This document shows, one piece after another, positions 15,207-26,003 of a stretch of 64,000 nucleotides of DNA. The notes beneath the pieces were generated by a model, which saw only the letters and a list, made by a program, of their open reading frames with translations, did no database searches and had not been told where the DNA came from. The DNA lies in contig NZ_FNRT01000002.1 of NCBI RefSeq assembly GCF_900105585.1, positions 2,728,001 through 2,792,000 of the forward strand, written 5' to 3'. Within the stretch, counting starts at the first letter, position 1. Each line of letters starts with the position of its first letter. A program made the position numbers and the translations under genes. This stretch comes from Nocardioides exalbidus. GTDB taxonomy: Bacteria; Actinomycetota; Actinomycetes; Propionibacteriales; Nocardioidaceae.

Positions 15207-16951
15207 ACCGCCACCCCGCGGCGTCCGTGAAGGGTCTTCTGGTGGTCGCTGTGTGCGCCCTGCTGGCCGGGTGCGTCCAGATGCCCACCTCCGGACCCGT
15301 CGTCGAGCCCCAGGTGACGGCGGGCACCGAGGACCCGCCCGGCATCTCGTTCGACCCCCGGCCGCCGCAGGACGGCGAGTCCCCGACCGAGACCGTCGCC
15401 GGCTTCCTCGAGGCCATGAAGGCCACTCCGATCAGCCTGACCGTCGCGCGCCAGTTCCTCTCGCGCGAGGCCGCCGACGTCTGGGCGCCCGAGCAGCAGA
15501 TCCTCACCTACGGCGAGCTGGGCGACGCAGCGGGTGACATGTCGGTCAAGATCCCGCTGGCCGACGTCAACCTCTACGACGCGCGCGGCGCCTGGGAGGG
15601 GACCCAGCCGACGAGCGAGCTCGACCTCGGCCTGGTCCAGGAGGACGGCGAGTGGCGCATCGACGAGGTGCCCGACGCGCTGATCGTGCCGGACTCGTGG
15701 TTCGACGACTGGTACCAGCGCGTCTCGCTCTACTACTTCGACCCCACCTCCGAGGTCCTCGTGCCCGAGCCGGTGTTCGTCCCGCGCGGCGAGCAGTTCG
15801 CCTCGACGCTGGTGCGCGGCCTGCTCGCGCCGCTCACCGACGAGGCCAGCGACGTCGTACGCACCTACTTCCCGCAGGTCGCCACCAGCGGGCTGTCGGT
15901 GCCGGTGCGGTCCGGGATCGCGACCGTGTCCCTCTCGGGCGACCCCGACGCGATCGACGACGACACCGCCGGCCGGATGCTGGCACAGCTCGTCTGGACC
16001 CTGCGCCAGGACGAGGACATCCAGGCGGTCGAGCTGACGGTGGGCGGCCGGCTGATCAGCTACCAGGGCGGGTCCACGCAGACCGGCTTCGACGTCGGCG
16101 CCGCCTACGACGCCTACGGCCAGCGCTCCGACCCCGACCTGTTCGCCCTGGACCAGGGGCTGGTCGTCACGGGGTCCCTGGGCGCCTTCGAGGACACCCT
16201 CGGCCCCCTCTGGACCGAGGGCTACGACGTCCGGTCGATCGGCGCGAGCACCGACGGCTCCCGGGTCGCCGCGGTCACGGCCGACGGCACCGGCCTCTAC
16301 CTCGCGCCCACCGAGGCGCCGAGCGGCGACGTCGTCGAGCCGGTGGTGGGCGCCGTCGACCTGGCGGCGCCGCACTGGGACTACCGCGGACGCGTCTGGG
16401 CGCTCGACCGCAACGCCGGCAGGGCGCGGGTGGTCCTGGTCGTCGACGACCGGGCTCGCGTGATCGACGTGCCGGGAGTCTCGGGCGAGCGGGTCACCAA
16501 GCTCCTGGTCTCGCGCGACGGCACCCGGCTCGTCGCCGTGATCCGCGGACGCGCGGCCGACCGCGTCGTGTCGGCCCGGATCCGCCACGACACGGACGGG
16601 AGGATCCTCGGCTTCACGCCCTTCCGCACGCTGCCGCTCATCGCCGACGGCAGCGGACGCATCCGCGACATCGGCTGGCGCTCGCCCACGACGGTCTCGG
16701 TGCTCCGCGACCTCCAGAACGGCTCGTCGGAGATCCGCACCACGTCGGTCGACGGCGCCCCCGGCGAGATCACGACCACCGGCGCCACTCGCGCCCGCGG
16801 CCTCAACCGGGTCCTGGTCACCAGCCCGGTCGAGGGGCTCGGGCCCGACGCGTTCGCACTGGACGGCCGTGCGATCACCAACCTGACGCACCCCGAGCGC
16901 ACCGTGCCCGACCTGCCGCGCGGCCTGACCTCGCTCACCTACACCGGCTGA
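15203..16951 (+). CDS. lpqB: Lipoprotein LpqB with GerMN domain
   Basis: 582 residues. Signal peptide with lipobox L-L-A-G-C near residue 25, then G-P-V; a GerMN-type domain follows (about 190-310), then a C-terminal beta-propeller-like region. LpqB binds MtrB outside the membrane and modulates MtrA phosphorylation in mycobacteria. The ATG overlaps the mtrB stop by 4 bp, so the two are translationally coupled. Length and position match the family. Confidence 0.93.
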   Translation: MNRHPAASVKGLLVVAVCALLAGCVQMPTSGPVVEPQVTAGTEDPPGISFDPRPPQDGESPTETVAGFLEAMKATPISLTVARQFLSREAADVWAPEQQILTYGELGDAAGDMSVKIPLADVNLYDARGAWEGTQPTSELDLGLVQEDGEWRIDEVPDALIVPDSWFDDWYQRVSLYYFDPTSEVLVPEPVFVPRGEQFASTLVRGLLAPLTDEASDVVRTYFPQVATSGLSVPVRSGIATVSLSGDPDAIDDDTAGRMLAQLVWTLRQDEDIQAVELTVGGRLISYQGGSTQTGFDVGAAYDAYGQRSDPDLFALDQGLVVTGSLGAFEDTLGPLWTEGYDVRSIGASTDGSRVAAVTADGTGLYLAPTEAPSGDVVEPVVGAVDLAAPHWDYRGRVWALDRNAGRARVVLVVDDRARVIDVPGVSGERVTKLLVSRDGTRLVAVIRGRAADRVVSARIRHDTDGRILGFTPFRTLPLIADGSGRIRDIGWRSPTTVSVLRDLQNGSSEIRTTSVDGAPGEITTTGATRARGLNRVLVTSPVEGLGPDAFALDGRAITNLTHPERTVPDLPRGLTSLTYTG

Positions 16952-17009
16952 TCCACAGGCTGCCGGCGCCCGGTTGCCGTCGTACGCCACTGGCTGCTGG
17001 CATGGGCCC

Positions 17010-17741
17010 GTGCTCGACGAGGCCCTCGACCTGTTCCTCGGCAGCCGGTGCGTCGGCTGCGAGAAGCCGGGCCGGATGCTGTGTGCCGACTGCCGTGGGC
17101 TGCTGTCGCACCGCGCCGCGCCCGCGTGGCCCTCGCCGGTCCCGGTCGGTCTCGTGGAGCCGTGGGCGACGGAGTCCTACGACGGCGCGGTGCGCGCGCT
17201 CGTGGTCGGTCACAAGGACCGCGGCCAGTGGGGCCACCGGCGCGTGCTCGGCAGCCTGCTGGCCGAGGCGGTCCGCGCCGCGACGGCGTACGACGACCAC
17301 CCCGCCCGGCACGACACGCCGCTCCTCCTCGTGCCCGTGCCGTCGCGACCGGGTGCCGGTCGCCAGCGCGGCTACGACGCGACCGAGGCGTTGGTCCGGG
17401 CCGCGGCGCGCAGCCTGCGCGGTGAGCGTCGGGCCGCGGTCGCGCCGCTGCTGGTGTCGCGCGGAGCGGCCGACCAGGCCGGTCTCGACGCGGGCGGGCG
17501 GGCCGCCAACGTGGACCACTCGATGCACTGTCCCTCGTCCGCGCTGGCCCGCGTGGCCCGCCGCTTCCCCCGTGCGCACGTGGTCGTGTGCGACGACGTG
17601 GTGACCACCGGGGCGACGGCCCGCGAGGCCCAGCGCGCCCTCGAGGCCGTCGGTCTGCGACCCGTCGCGATCGCCGCCGTCGCCGCGACGAGGCGGCGCC
17701 ACGGAGCGGGGCGGGCGGGGGCCGACCGAGGCGTGGCCTGA
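17010..17741 (+). CDS. comF: ComF family phosphoribosyltransferase-like protein
   Basis: 243 residues from GTG 17010. An N-terminal zinc finger (C-V-G-C-E-K-P-G-R-M-L-C-A-D-C) is followed by a type I PRTase fold with P-V-P-S-R-P-G-A-G-R-Q-R-G-Y-D and the PRPP loop V-V-V-C-D-D-V-V-T-T-G-A-T-A. ComF/GntX proteins are linked to DNA uptake or helicase work in some bacteria; the role here is unknown. A TTG at 16974 would add 12 residues. It sits directly before the structured RNA and hpf, the same order as comFC-raiA elsewhere. Confidence 0.88.
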   Translation: MLDEALDLFLGSRCVGCEKPGRMLCADCRGLLSHRAAPAWPSPVPVGLVEPWATESYDGAVRALVVGHKDRGQWGHRRVLGSLLAEAVRAATAYDDHPARHDTPLLLVPVPSRPGAGRQRGYDATEALVRAAARSLRGERRAAVAPLLVSRGAADQAGLDAGGRAANVDHSMHCPSSALARVARRFPRAHVVVCDDVVTTGATAREAQRALEAVGLRPVAIAAVAATRRRHGAGRAGADRGVA

Positions 17742-17744
17742 CAG

Positions 17745-17773
17745 TTGGTTCAGGGCCCCCGAAGGGCTAGCGT
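17745..17773 (+). promoter_or_regulatory. Promoter of the 17780-18062 RNA
   Basis: TTGGTT (17745-17750), 17 bp, TAGCGT (17768-17773). The expected transcription start, 6-7 nt on, is at 17779-17780, exactly the first base of the 15-bp closing stem of the RNA. Confidence 0.65.
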
Positions 17774-17779
17774 CTGTTC

Positions 17780-18062
17780 ATGGAGTCCGCCCGGGTCCGT
17801 GGTTGCGCTGCGGAGAGGGCTGCGCGCGAGCGCACGTCCACCCCGCGGCTAGCCGATGCCAGTCGCAGGCGAAACGGTCCACGTAAGTCCGCGGGGCTCG
17901 CCCCGTCAGGACGATCACGGTGCGGCTTAGAAGTAAGTCCTGCCTCGTCCTCGGCGTCAGATGCGCCGGGTGCCGGGAGAAGGCCAGTAGTGGCGGAGAA
18001 GCTGCGAACGTCTCAGCAGGCGATTGTGGGGTCGAAGACCAGGTCGGCCGGGCGGACTCCAT
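17780..18062 (+). ncRNA. Structured RNA between comF and hpf, probable raiA-motif RNA
   Basis: This fills most of the 394-base gene-free stretch 17742-18135. Bases 17780-17794 are perfectly complementary to 18048-18062 (15 bp), closing an approximately 283-nt domain. Inside are local hairpins CGGGG-CTCG-CCCCG (17892-17905), GGCG/CGCC (17953-17967) and GGTC-GAA-GACC (18030-18040), plus GTAAGTCC occurring twice (17883, 17933). A promoter fits the 5' end. The raiA motif is a large structured RNA known upstream of raiA/hpf genes in Firmicutes and Actinobacteria, often near comF; position, size and closed architecture agree, but I could not match a covariance model. Open frames across it have no coding character. 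Confidence 0.72.
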
Positions 18063-18135
18063 CCCACCCTGCCCCGGCGCACGGTGCCGCGGCTCATGGA
18101 AGGGTGCGGTCCGCTCGCTAGTTGAGGAGGTTCAC

Positions 18136-18750
18136 ATGGAGGTTGTGGTCACGGGACGGCACTGCGAGGTGTCCGATCGATTCCGCGAACATGTCTCGGA
18201 GAAGCTCACGCGTCTGGAGAAGCACGACCACCGCATCATGCGGGTCCAGGTGGAGGTGGAGCTCGAGAAGAACCCCCGTCAGCACGATCGATCGACGAAG
18301 GTCGAGCTCACGGCGTTCTCCAAGGGCCCGGTGATCCGGGCCGAAGCGGCAGCCGAGGACAAGATGGGCGCGCTCGACCTCGCCCTCGACAAGATGCAGT
18401 CCCAGATGCGCCGCGCGGCCGATCGCCGCCGGGTGCACAAGGGTCGCAACTCGCACACCGGCGTCGGTGAGGCCCTCGCCGGGTTGCCCGAGGTCGACGA
18501 CACCGCCGACGACGACGTCGTCACCGAACGACAGGTCGGTCCGATCACCGTGACCGGCGACGGCCCCCTGGTGGTGCGCGAGAAGTCGCACCAGGCGGTC
18601 CCGATGACCCTCGACCAGGCCCTCTACGAGATGGAGCTGGTCGGCCACGACTTCTACCTCTACGTCGACAAGGACAGCGACCGGCCCGCAGTGGTCTACC
18701 GCCGTCGCGGCTACGACTACGGCGTGATCTCGCTGGACGTCGACGGCTGA
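18136..18750 (+). CDS. hpf: Long-form ribosome hibernation-promoting factor
   Basis: 204 residues. The N-terminal ~100 residues are the ribosome-binding HPF/RaiA domain ([16 protein letters not shown]), followed by an acidic linker and the C-terminal dimerisation domain with H-D-F-Y-L-Y-V-D and [11 protein letters not shown]. Long HPF pairs 70S ribosomes into 100S dimers in stationary phase. A strong GAGGAGG precedes ATG 18136. The structured RNA ends 73 nt upstream, so it may be in the 5' leader or be a separate transcript. Confidence 0.94.
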   Translation: MEVVVTGRHCEVSDRFREHVSEKLTRLEKHDHRIMRVQVEVELEKNPRQHDRSTKVELTAFSKGPVIRAEAAAEDKMGALDLALDKMQSQMRRAADRRRVHKGRNSHTGVGEALAGLPEVDDTADDDVVTERQVGPITVTGDGPLVVREKSHQAVPMTLDQALYEMELVGHDFYLYVDKDSDRPAVVYRRRGYDYGVISLDVDG

Positions 18751-18800
18751 GCCTCAGGTTTCGGTCAACCTCGGTCGCGCGCGCGTGCAATGATGCGCGC

Positions 18801-19475
18801 GTGACCGAGGCAACTGGGACCGAACCCGTCCGTGTGCTCGTGGTCGACGACCAGGAGCTCTTCCGCCGAGGGCTGATCATGCTGCTCGGGGGGGACGACG
18901 ACATCGAGGTCGTCGGTGAGGCCGCCGACGGCGTGACGGCCACCGAGCTCGCGGTGAAGACCGCGCCGGACGTGATCCTGCTCGACGTCCGGATGCCGCG
19001 CCGCACCGGCGTGGAGGCCTGCCGGGCCATCAAGGAGTCCGTGCCGAGCGCCAAGATCATCATGCTCACGGTCTCCGACGAGGAGGCCGACCTCTACGAG
19101 TCGGTCAAGAACGGCGCCTCCGGCTACCTGCTCAAGGACTCCTCCATCGAGGAGGTCGCGCAGGCCGTCCGCGTGGTCAACGAGGGCCAGTCGCTGATCA
19201 GCCCGTCCATGGCGGTCAAGCTGATCGACGAGTTCAAGCAGATGTCGAAGCCCGAGCGCGAGCAGGGTCCCGCGCTGCGGCTGACCGACCGCGAGCTCGA
19301 GGTGCTGCGCCTGGTGGCCAAGGGCCTCAACAACCGCGAGGTCGCCAAGGAGCTGTTCATCTCCGAGAACACGGTCAAGAACCACGTCCGCAACATCCTC
19401 GAGAAGCTGCAGCTCCACTCCCGCATGGAGGCGGTCATGTACGCCATGCGCGAGAAGCTCCTCGACCTCCCCTGA
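18801..19475 (+). CDS. Orphan NarL/LuxR-family response regulator
   Basis: 224 residues. Receiver with V-V-D-D-Q-E-L-F and phospho-acceptor Asp62 in V-I-L-L-D-V-R-M-P, then G-A-S-G-Y-L-L-K-D, then a LuxR helix-turn-helix ([15 protein letters not shown] and [10 protein letters not shown]). No kinase gene is adjacent. It sits between hpf and the glycosylase/secA, a position where actinobacteria often carry such an orphan regulator. GTG 18801; TGCAAT lies about 9 nt upstream. Confidence 0.9.
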   Translation: MTEATGTEPVRVLVVDDQELFRRGLIMLLGGDDDIEVVGEAADGVTATELAVKTAPDVILLDVRMPRRTGVEACRAIKESVPSAKIIMLTVSDEEADLYESVKNGASGYLLKDSSIEEVAQAVRVVNEGQSLISPSMAVKLIDEFKQMSKPEREQGPALRLTDRELEVLRLVAKGLNNREVAKELFISENTVKNHVRNILEKLQLHSRMEAVMYAMREKLLDLP

Positions 19476-19517
19476 CCTTCCCCTCGACGGGACCGGTTGT
19501 CGTACGCCTCTGGTGGG

Positions 19518-20753
19518 GTGCGTGACGTGGACCAGCTGACGCAGCTCCAGGCCCGCCGCATCGCGCTCGCCGCGCAGGGCTTCACCGACCGCGCGCACGC
19601 GGTGCCGTCGATGAGGACCCTCGAGCGCACCGTGGCGCGCACCGGCGTGCTCCAGGTCGACTCGGTCAACGTCCTCCAGCGCGCCCACTACATGCCGCTC
19701 TACTCGCGGATGGGCCCCTACGACACCGACCTGCTGCGGCGGGCCGCCCAGCCGCCGGGCAGCAGGCCGCGCCGCGTCGTGGAGTACTGGGCGCACGTGC
19801 AGGCCTTCATGCCGGTCGACCTGTGGCCCGTCATGCAGCACCGGATGGACCACTACCGCTCCGAGCGCGGCAAGTGGGGCTTCGCCGCCGACGCCGACCT
19901 CGAGTCCCGGGTCCTCGACGCGGTCCGCGACCGCGGGCCGGTCACCGCCCGCGACCTCGAGGACGAGTTCAGCACCGGCCCGCGCACGAAGGAGCACTGG
20001 GGCTGGAACTGGTCCGAGGCGCGCAAGGTCCTCGACTACCTCTACCTCGTCGGCGACGTGGCCATCGCCGGGCGCACCACCCAGTTCGAGGTCCTCTACG
20101 ACGTGCCCGAGCGGGTGCTGCCGGCGGAGGTGCTCGCCGCACCGACGCCCACGCCGCAGGAGGCGGTCACCGAGCTCGTGCGCCGCGCGGCGCGCTCGCA
20201 CGGCGTCGCCAGCGGCGCCGACCTCGCCGACTACTACCGGCTCCGGCTCCAGCCCGCCCCCGGCAAGGCGAGCGCGAAGGTCGCGATCGACGAGCTCGTC
20301 GAGTCCGGCGAGCTGTCGCCGGTGACGGTGCAGGGCTGGAAGCGCCAGGCCTACCTCCACCGCGACGCCCGGCTCCCGCGCCGGGTGGGCGCCCGCACCC
20401 TGCTCAGCCCGTTCGACCCGGTCGTGTGGGAGCGGGCGCGGGCCGAGGCGCTGTTCGACTTCTTCTACCGGATCGAGATCTACGTCCCGAAGGAGCAGCG
20501 GCTCCACGGCTACTACGTCCTGCCGTTCCTCCTCGGCGACCGGCTCGTCGGCCGGGTCGACCTCAAGGCCGACCGCGCCACCGGCGTGCTGCTCGTGCCC
20601 GGCGCGTTCGCCGAGGCCGGGGCGCCGCCGGAGACCGCCGAGGAGCTCGCGGCCGAGCTGTGGCGGCTGGCCGGCTGGCTCGGCCTCGACGACGTCGTCG
20701 TGGGTGGTCGCGGCGACCTCGCGGGTGCGCTGGCGCACGCATTGGGAGCCTGA
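19518..20753 (+). CDS. Winged-helix DNA glycosylase of the YcaQ/AlkX-AlkZ family
   Basis: About 411 residues. The N-terminal segment L-E-R-T-V-A-R-T-G-V-L-Q-V-D-S-V-N-V-L-Q-R-A-H contains the Q-x-(D/Q) catalytic signature of the crosslink-unhooking glycosylases (here Q-V-D, the YcaQ/AlkX form rather than the Q-x-Q of AlkZ). Winged-helix repeats follow, and the C-terminus R-L-H-G-Y-Y-V-L-P-F-L-L-G-D-R-L-V-G-R-V-D is family typical. Known members remove alkylated bases and open interstrand crosslinks. GTG 19518 is preferred; TTG 19497 and GTG 19527 are alternatives. It ends 27 nt before secA. Confidence 0.85.
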   Translation: MRDVDQLTQLQARRIALAAQGFTDRAHAVPSMRTLERTVARTGVLQVDSVNVLQRAHYMPLYSRMGPYDTDLLRRAAQPPGSRPRRVVEYWAHVQAFMPVDLWPVMQHRMDHYRSERGKWGFAADADLESRVLDAVRDRGPVTARDLEDEFSTGPRTKEHWGWNWSEARKVLDYLYLVGDVAIAGRTTQFEVLYDVPERVLPAEVLAAPTPTPQEAVTELVRRAARSHGVASGADLADYYRLRLQPAPGKASAKVAIDELVESGELSPVTVQGWKRQAYLHRDARLPRRVGARTLLSPFDPVVWERARAEALFDFFYRIEIYVPKEQRLHGYYVLPFLLGDRLVGRVDLKADRATGVLLVPGAFAEAGAPPETAEELAAELWRLAGWLGLDDVVVGGRGDLAGALAHALGA

Positions 20754-20766
20754 TTGGGACGGTAGG

Positions 20767-20772
20767 TACAGT
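20767..20772 (+). promoter_or_regulatory. -10 box (TACAGT) of secA
   Basis: TACAGT, 8 nt, then GTG 20781, with TTGGGA further upstream; no Shine-Dalgarno. Probable leaderless or very short leader. Confidence 0.45.
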
Positions 20773-20780
20773 TACCACTC

Positions 20781-23621
<2,841 letters not shown>

Positions 23622-23639
23622 GCAGCCGGCCGGAGTCGC

Positions 23640-24173
23640 TCAACCGAAGGTGAGCGCCACGCACTGCCAGCGGTCCCGCACGACCTCGAACCGGGCGGCG
23701 ACCGCGCGCGAGCGACGGCCGTAGCGCACGTGCGCGCTGGCCTCGGCTGCATCGTCGCGGATGAGGGCGGTGCGCACGCTGAGGATCACCGGCCGGGCCG
23801 GGTTCGGGCCGCTCACCCGTGAGGTGCCCGCCCCGGCGGCCGCCCGCACCGTGCGGGCGCGCGCGGCGAGGTCGTCGTACACCTGCGGGAGCGAGTGGCG
23901 CAGCACCTGGCTCACCGGCCGGTCGCCGGCGGCGATCTCCACGACGGCCGCGAGGTAGCGCGCGATGATCGCGTCGACCTGCTGGCGGTCGGCGGTGCCG
24001 GCGGCCACCAGGTCGTTGGTGTGCGCGAGCCGGGGTCGTGGCCGCGGGGGAGCGGTGCGCGGGGTCAGGTCGAGCGCCAGCGCGCCCTGCACGCTCGCCG
24101 CGGGCCCCTCGGGGCGCAGCAGGATGACCTCGGCTCCCGGGGTCGTGGCGGACCTGGCGGTGGTCGTCATCAT
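23640..24173 (-). CDS. Rv3235 family protein
   Basis: 177 residues. The C-terminal ~70 residues (V-R-Y-G-R-R-S-R-A-V-A-A-R-F-E-V and R-W-Q-C-V-A-L-T-F-G) have the basic beta-strand pattern of Rv3235-like proteins, which lie beside secA in actinobacteria. The N-terminal half is Pro/Ala-rich and flexible. Function unknown. The first ATG (24173) overlaps the stop of the LysM gene by 4 bp (ATGA), so the two are translated together. It is convergent with secA, 18 nt away. Confidence 0.75.
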   Translation of the reverse strand: MMTTTARSATTPGAEVILLRPEGPAASVQGALALDLTPRTAPPRPRPRLAHTNDLVAAGTADRQQVDAIIARYLAAVVEIAAGDRPVSQVLRHSLPQVYDDLAARARTVRAAAGAGTSRVSGPNPARPVILSVRTALIRDDAAEASAHVRYGRRSRAVAARFEVVRDRWQCVALTFG

Positions 24174-24847
24174 CGGTCTCCGTCCGTGTCGGTCTGGCTG
24201 TCGGTGTTCTTCTCGGGTGCCGGCAGGCGGAGCGCCTGGCCGGGGAGGATCAGGTCGGGGTCGTCGCCCACGACGTCGCGGTTGGCCTGCCAGATCTCGC
24301 GCCAGCGCCGGTCGATGTCGGCATCGCCGCCCGGGTGGGCCTGCGCGACCGACCAGAGCGAGTCCCCGGGGCGTACGACGTAGTGGTCGGCGACCGCGTT
24401 CGCCGGGCGCGCCCGTGCAGGGGCCGGCTCCGGTGCCGGCCGAGGACGGTCGGCGCGGGCGACGGCCCGCTCGGGCATCGGCAGCCCGCCGAGGAGCTCG
24501 GCGCCGGCCGGGTCGTCCGCGGCCAGGGCCGGGACGCCCGCCCCGGCGACGACAGCCGCGCCGCAGGCCACCAGCACCAGCCGCCGGGTCGTCCCACCGC
24601 CGACCCGGGTGCTGCCGGCCATCAGCTCGACCACGGTGGCCGTGGTGACCACCCAGAGCCAGCCCAGCGCCGCGGCGAGGGCCGTCGTGCACCCCGCGAC
24701 GACCACGTCGGCCGTGGGGACGGCCGAGGAGTCGTCGAGGGCGGACACCCAGGCGCCGGGCACCGCGGTCGCCGTCGCGACGCCGGCGCCGGTGACGCCG
24801 AGCCAGACCGCGAGCGGTCGCCAGACCTTGATGTTGCCCCGAGACAC
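24170..24847 (-). CDS. LysM-domain membrane protein
   Basis: 225 residues. Two to three hydrophobic segments in the first 130 residues anchor it in the membrane; after a Pro/Ala-rich linker a LysM domain follows (Y-V-V-R-P-G-D-S-L-W-S-V-A near 165, N-R-D-V-V-G-D-D-P-D-L-I-L-P-G-Q-A-L-R-L-P), which binds peptidoglycan. The linker between D-S-L-W and the last LysM strand has an insert compared with a 44-residue LysM. GTG 24847. First gene of a two-gene operon with the Rv3235-like gene. Confidence 0.85.
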   Translation of the reverse strand: MSRGNIKVWRPLAVWLGVTGAGVATATAVPGAWVSALDDSSAVPTADVVVAGCTTALAAALGWLWVVTTATVVELMAGSTRVGGGTTRRLVLVACGAAVVAGAGVPALAADDPAGAELLGGLPMPERAVARADRPRPAPEPAPARARPANAVADHYVVRPGDSLWSVAQAHPGGDADIDRRWREIWQANRDVVGDDPDLILPGQALRLPAPEKNTDSQTDTDGDR

Positions 24848-24880
24848 GACCCGAACCTTTCGTTTGCGTGCGTTTGCATC

Positions 24881-24909
24881 ATTCAACGAACGTTCACGGG
24901 TGTTGTCAA
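24881..24909 (-). promoter_or_regulatory. Candidate promoter of the LysM/Rv3235-like operon
   Basis: On the minus strand TTGACA, 17 bp, TTGAAT. The -35 is perfect, the -10 weak. The 250-base gap 24848-25097 is noticeably more AT-rich than its surroundings and contains a repeated GCAAACG and the palindrome AACGTT; nothing else is seen there apart from the promoter of the next gene. Confidence 0.45.
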
Positions 24910-25085
24910 AGGTTTCTCCACAACGTGGTTGGCGCGCGGTCAACCGGTCGATCGCGCGGCTCGGCGTCCGACTGACGTCGTCAAGGTGCCCGGGGTCTCG
25001 GTACACCGCGTCGCGACCTCGTTCCTCGGTCGCGGCGGCACTCGACCTCCCTCGCCACGCGACGGTCGACTCCGTCTCCCGTCGC

Positions 25086-25091
25086 TAGGCT
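25086..25091 (+). promoter_or_regulatory. -10 box (TAGGCT) of gene 25098-25634
   Basis: TAGGCT, 6 nt, ATG 25098; probable leaderless transcript. Confidence 0.5.
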
Positions 25092-25097
25092 CGGGAC

Positions 25098-25634
25098 ATG
25101 TCCTGGGAGCACGAGCTGTTCGCGCTGCTCGACGACCTCGAGGGTCAGGCCGCGGCCGCGTGGGAGGACGAGCGCGAGGCGGAGCTCGCGGACCGGGCGC
25201 GCGCGGAGTACGGCTCGGTGACGCTGGCGAGCCGGATGATGGCCTCCGTCGGCCACGACGTCGCGATCGACCTGCCGCACGTCGGACGGCTGGAGGGACG
25301 GCTGGCCCGGGTGGGCGAGGGGTGGTGCCTGCTCAGCGCGCAGGGGCAGGACTGGGTGGTGCCGCTGCGGTTCGTCTCCGCGGTCCGCGGCGCGAGCGAG
25401 CGCTCGGTGCCCGACGTGGCGTGGTCACCGGTCGACCGGCTGGGCCTGGGCGCGGCGCTGCGCCGGATCGGCGACGCGGGGGAGCGGTGCCTGGTGCACC
25501 TGGTCGACGGCTCGCGCCACGAGGCGTGGGTGCAGCGGGTGGGCGCCGACTTCGCGGAGTGGCGCGCGACCTCGGGTGAGACGTTCCTGGTGCCGTACGA
25601 CGCCCTCGTGGCGGTGCAGCGGCGCGAGGACTGA
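25098..25634 (+). CDS. Conserved hypothetical protein
   Basis: 178 residues, soluble. An N-terminal acidic helix (W-E-H-E-L-F-A-L-L-D-D-L-E-G-Q) precedes a beta-rich core of alternating Val/Leu/Trp strands (R-L-A-R-V-G-E-G-W-C-L-L, D-W-V-V-P-L-R-F-V) that could be a small barrel. I do not recognise a named family. It is encoded between the secA-linked operon and tatB, is convergent with tatB (22 nt), and has a leaderless-type promoter. Coding character is strong throughout. Confidence 0.75.
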   Translation: MSWEHELFALLDDLEGQAAAAWEDEREAELADRARAEYGSVTLASRMMASVGHDVAIDLPHVGRLEGRLARVGEGWCLLSAQGQDWVVPLRFVSAVRGASERSVPDVAWSPVDRLGLGAALRRIGDAGERCLVHLVDGSRHEAWVQRVGADFAEWRATSGETFLVPYDALVAVQRRED

Positions 25635-25656
25635 CCTCACGAGGTCGGCGGCAGGC

Positions 25657-25986
25657 TCAGGTGGCCTCGACGTCGTAGGGCGGGAGCTGGCCCTCGGGGA
25701 GGCGTTCCTTCTCGGCCTTCTCCGCCTGCTCGCGGTCGACCTCGGCCATCGCCTCGGTGATGTGCTTGCGCACGATGGTGCGCGGGTCGAGGTCACGGAG
25801 CTGGAGGTCGGAGTACTCCGGGCCGAGCTCGCTGCGGAGCTCGTCGCGGGCGTTGTGGGCGAGCCCGCGTGCACGGTGGAGCAGCTGGGCGGCCTGGCGC
25901 GCGAGGTCGGGGAGCTTGTCGGGGCCCAGCACGACGACGGCGACGAGCAGGATCACCGCGATCTCCATGAACCCGATGTCGAACAT
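25657..25986 (-). CDS. tatB: Sec-independent (Tat) translocase subunit TatB
   Basis: 109 residues. A single N-terminal membrane helix (I-A-V-I-L-L-V-A-V-V-V) followed by the hinge L-G-P-D-K-L-P and a long amphipathic helix is the TatA/B layout; the first residues M-F-D-I-G and length favour TatB. It is part of the pathway exporting folded proteins. TAGGTT 7 nt upstream makes it leaderless. It precedes mrp convergently arranged genes of the Rv1224-Rv1232c-like block on the same strand. Confidence 0.88.
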   Translation of the reverse strand: MFDIGFMEIAVILLVAVVVLGPDKLPDLARQAAQLLHRARGLAHNARDELRSELGPEYSDLQLRDLDPRTIVRKHITEAMAEVDREQAEKAEKERLPEGQLPPYDVEAT

Positions 25987-25993
25987 GCGTCAG

Positions 25994-25999
25994 AACCTA
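25994..25999 (-). promoter_or_regulatory. -10 box (TAGGTT) of tatB
   Basis: TAGGTT on the minus strand, 7 nt before ATG 25986. Confidence 0.45.
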
Positions 26000-26003
26000 C
26001 TGG

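Noticed and set aside
14180..16990. Long open frame opposite mtrB and lpqB
   Set aside because: Shadow of well-established genes on the plus strand.
17778..18121. Two small open frames over the comF-hpf gap
   Set aside because: No coding character on either strand; the region is better explained as structured RNA.
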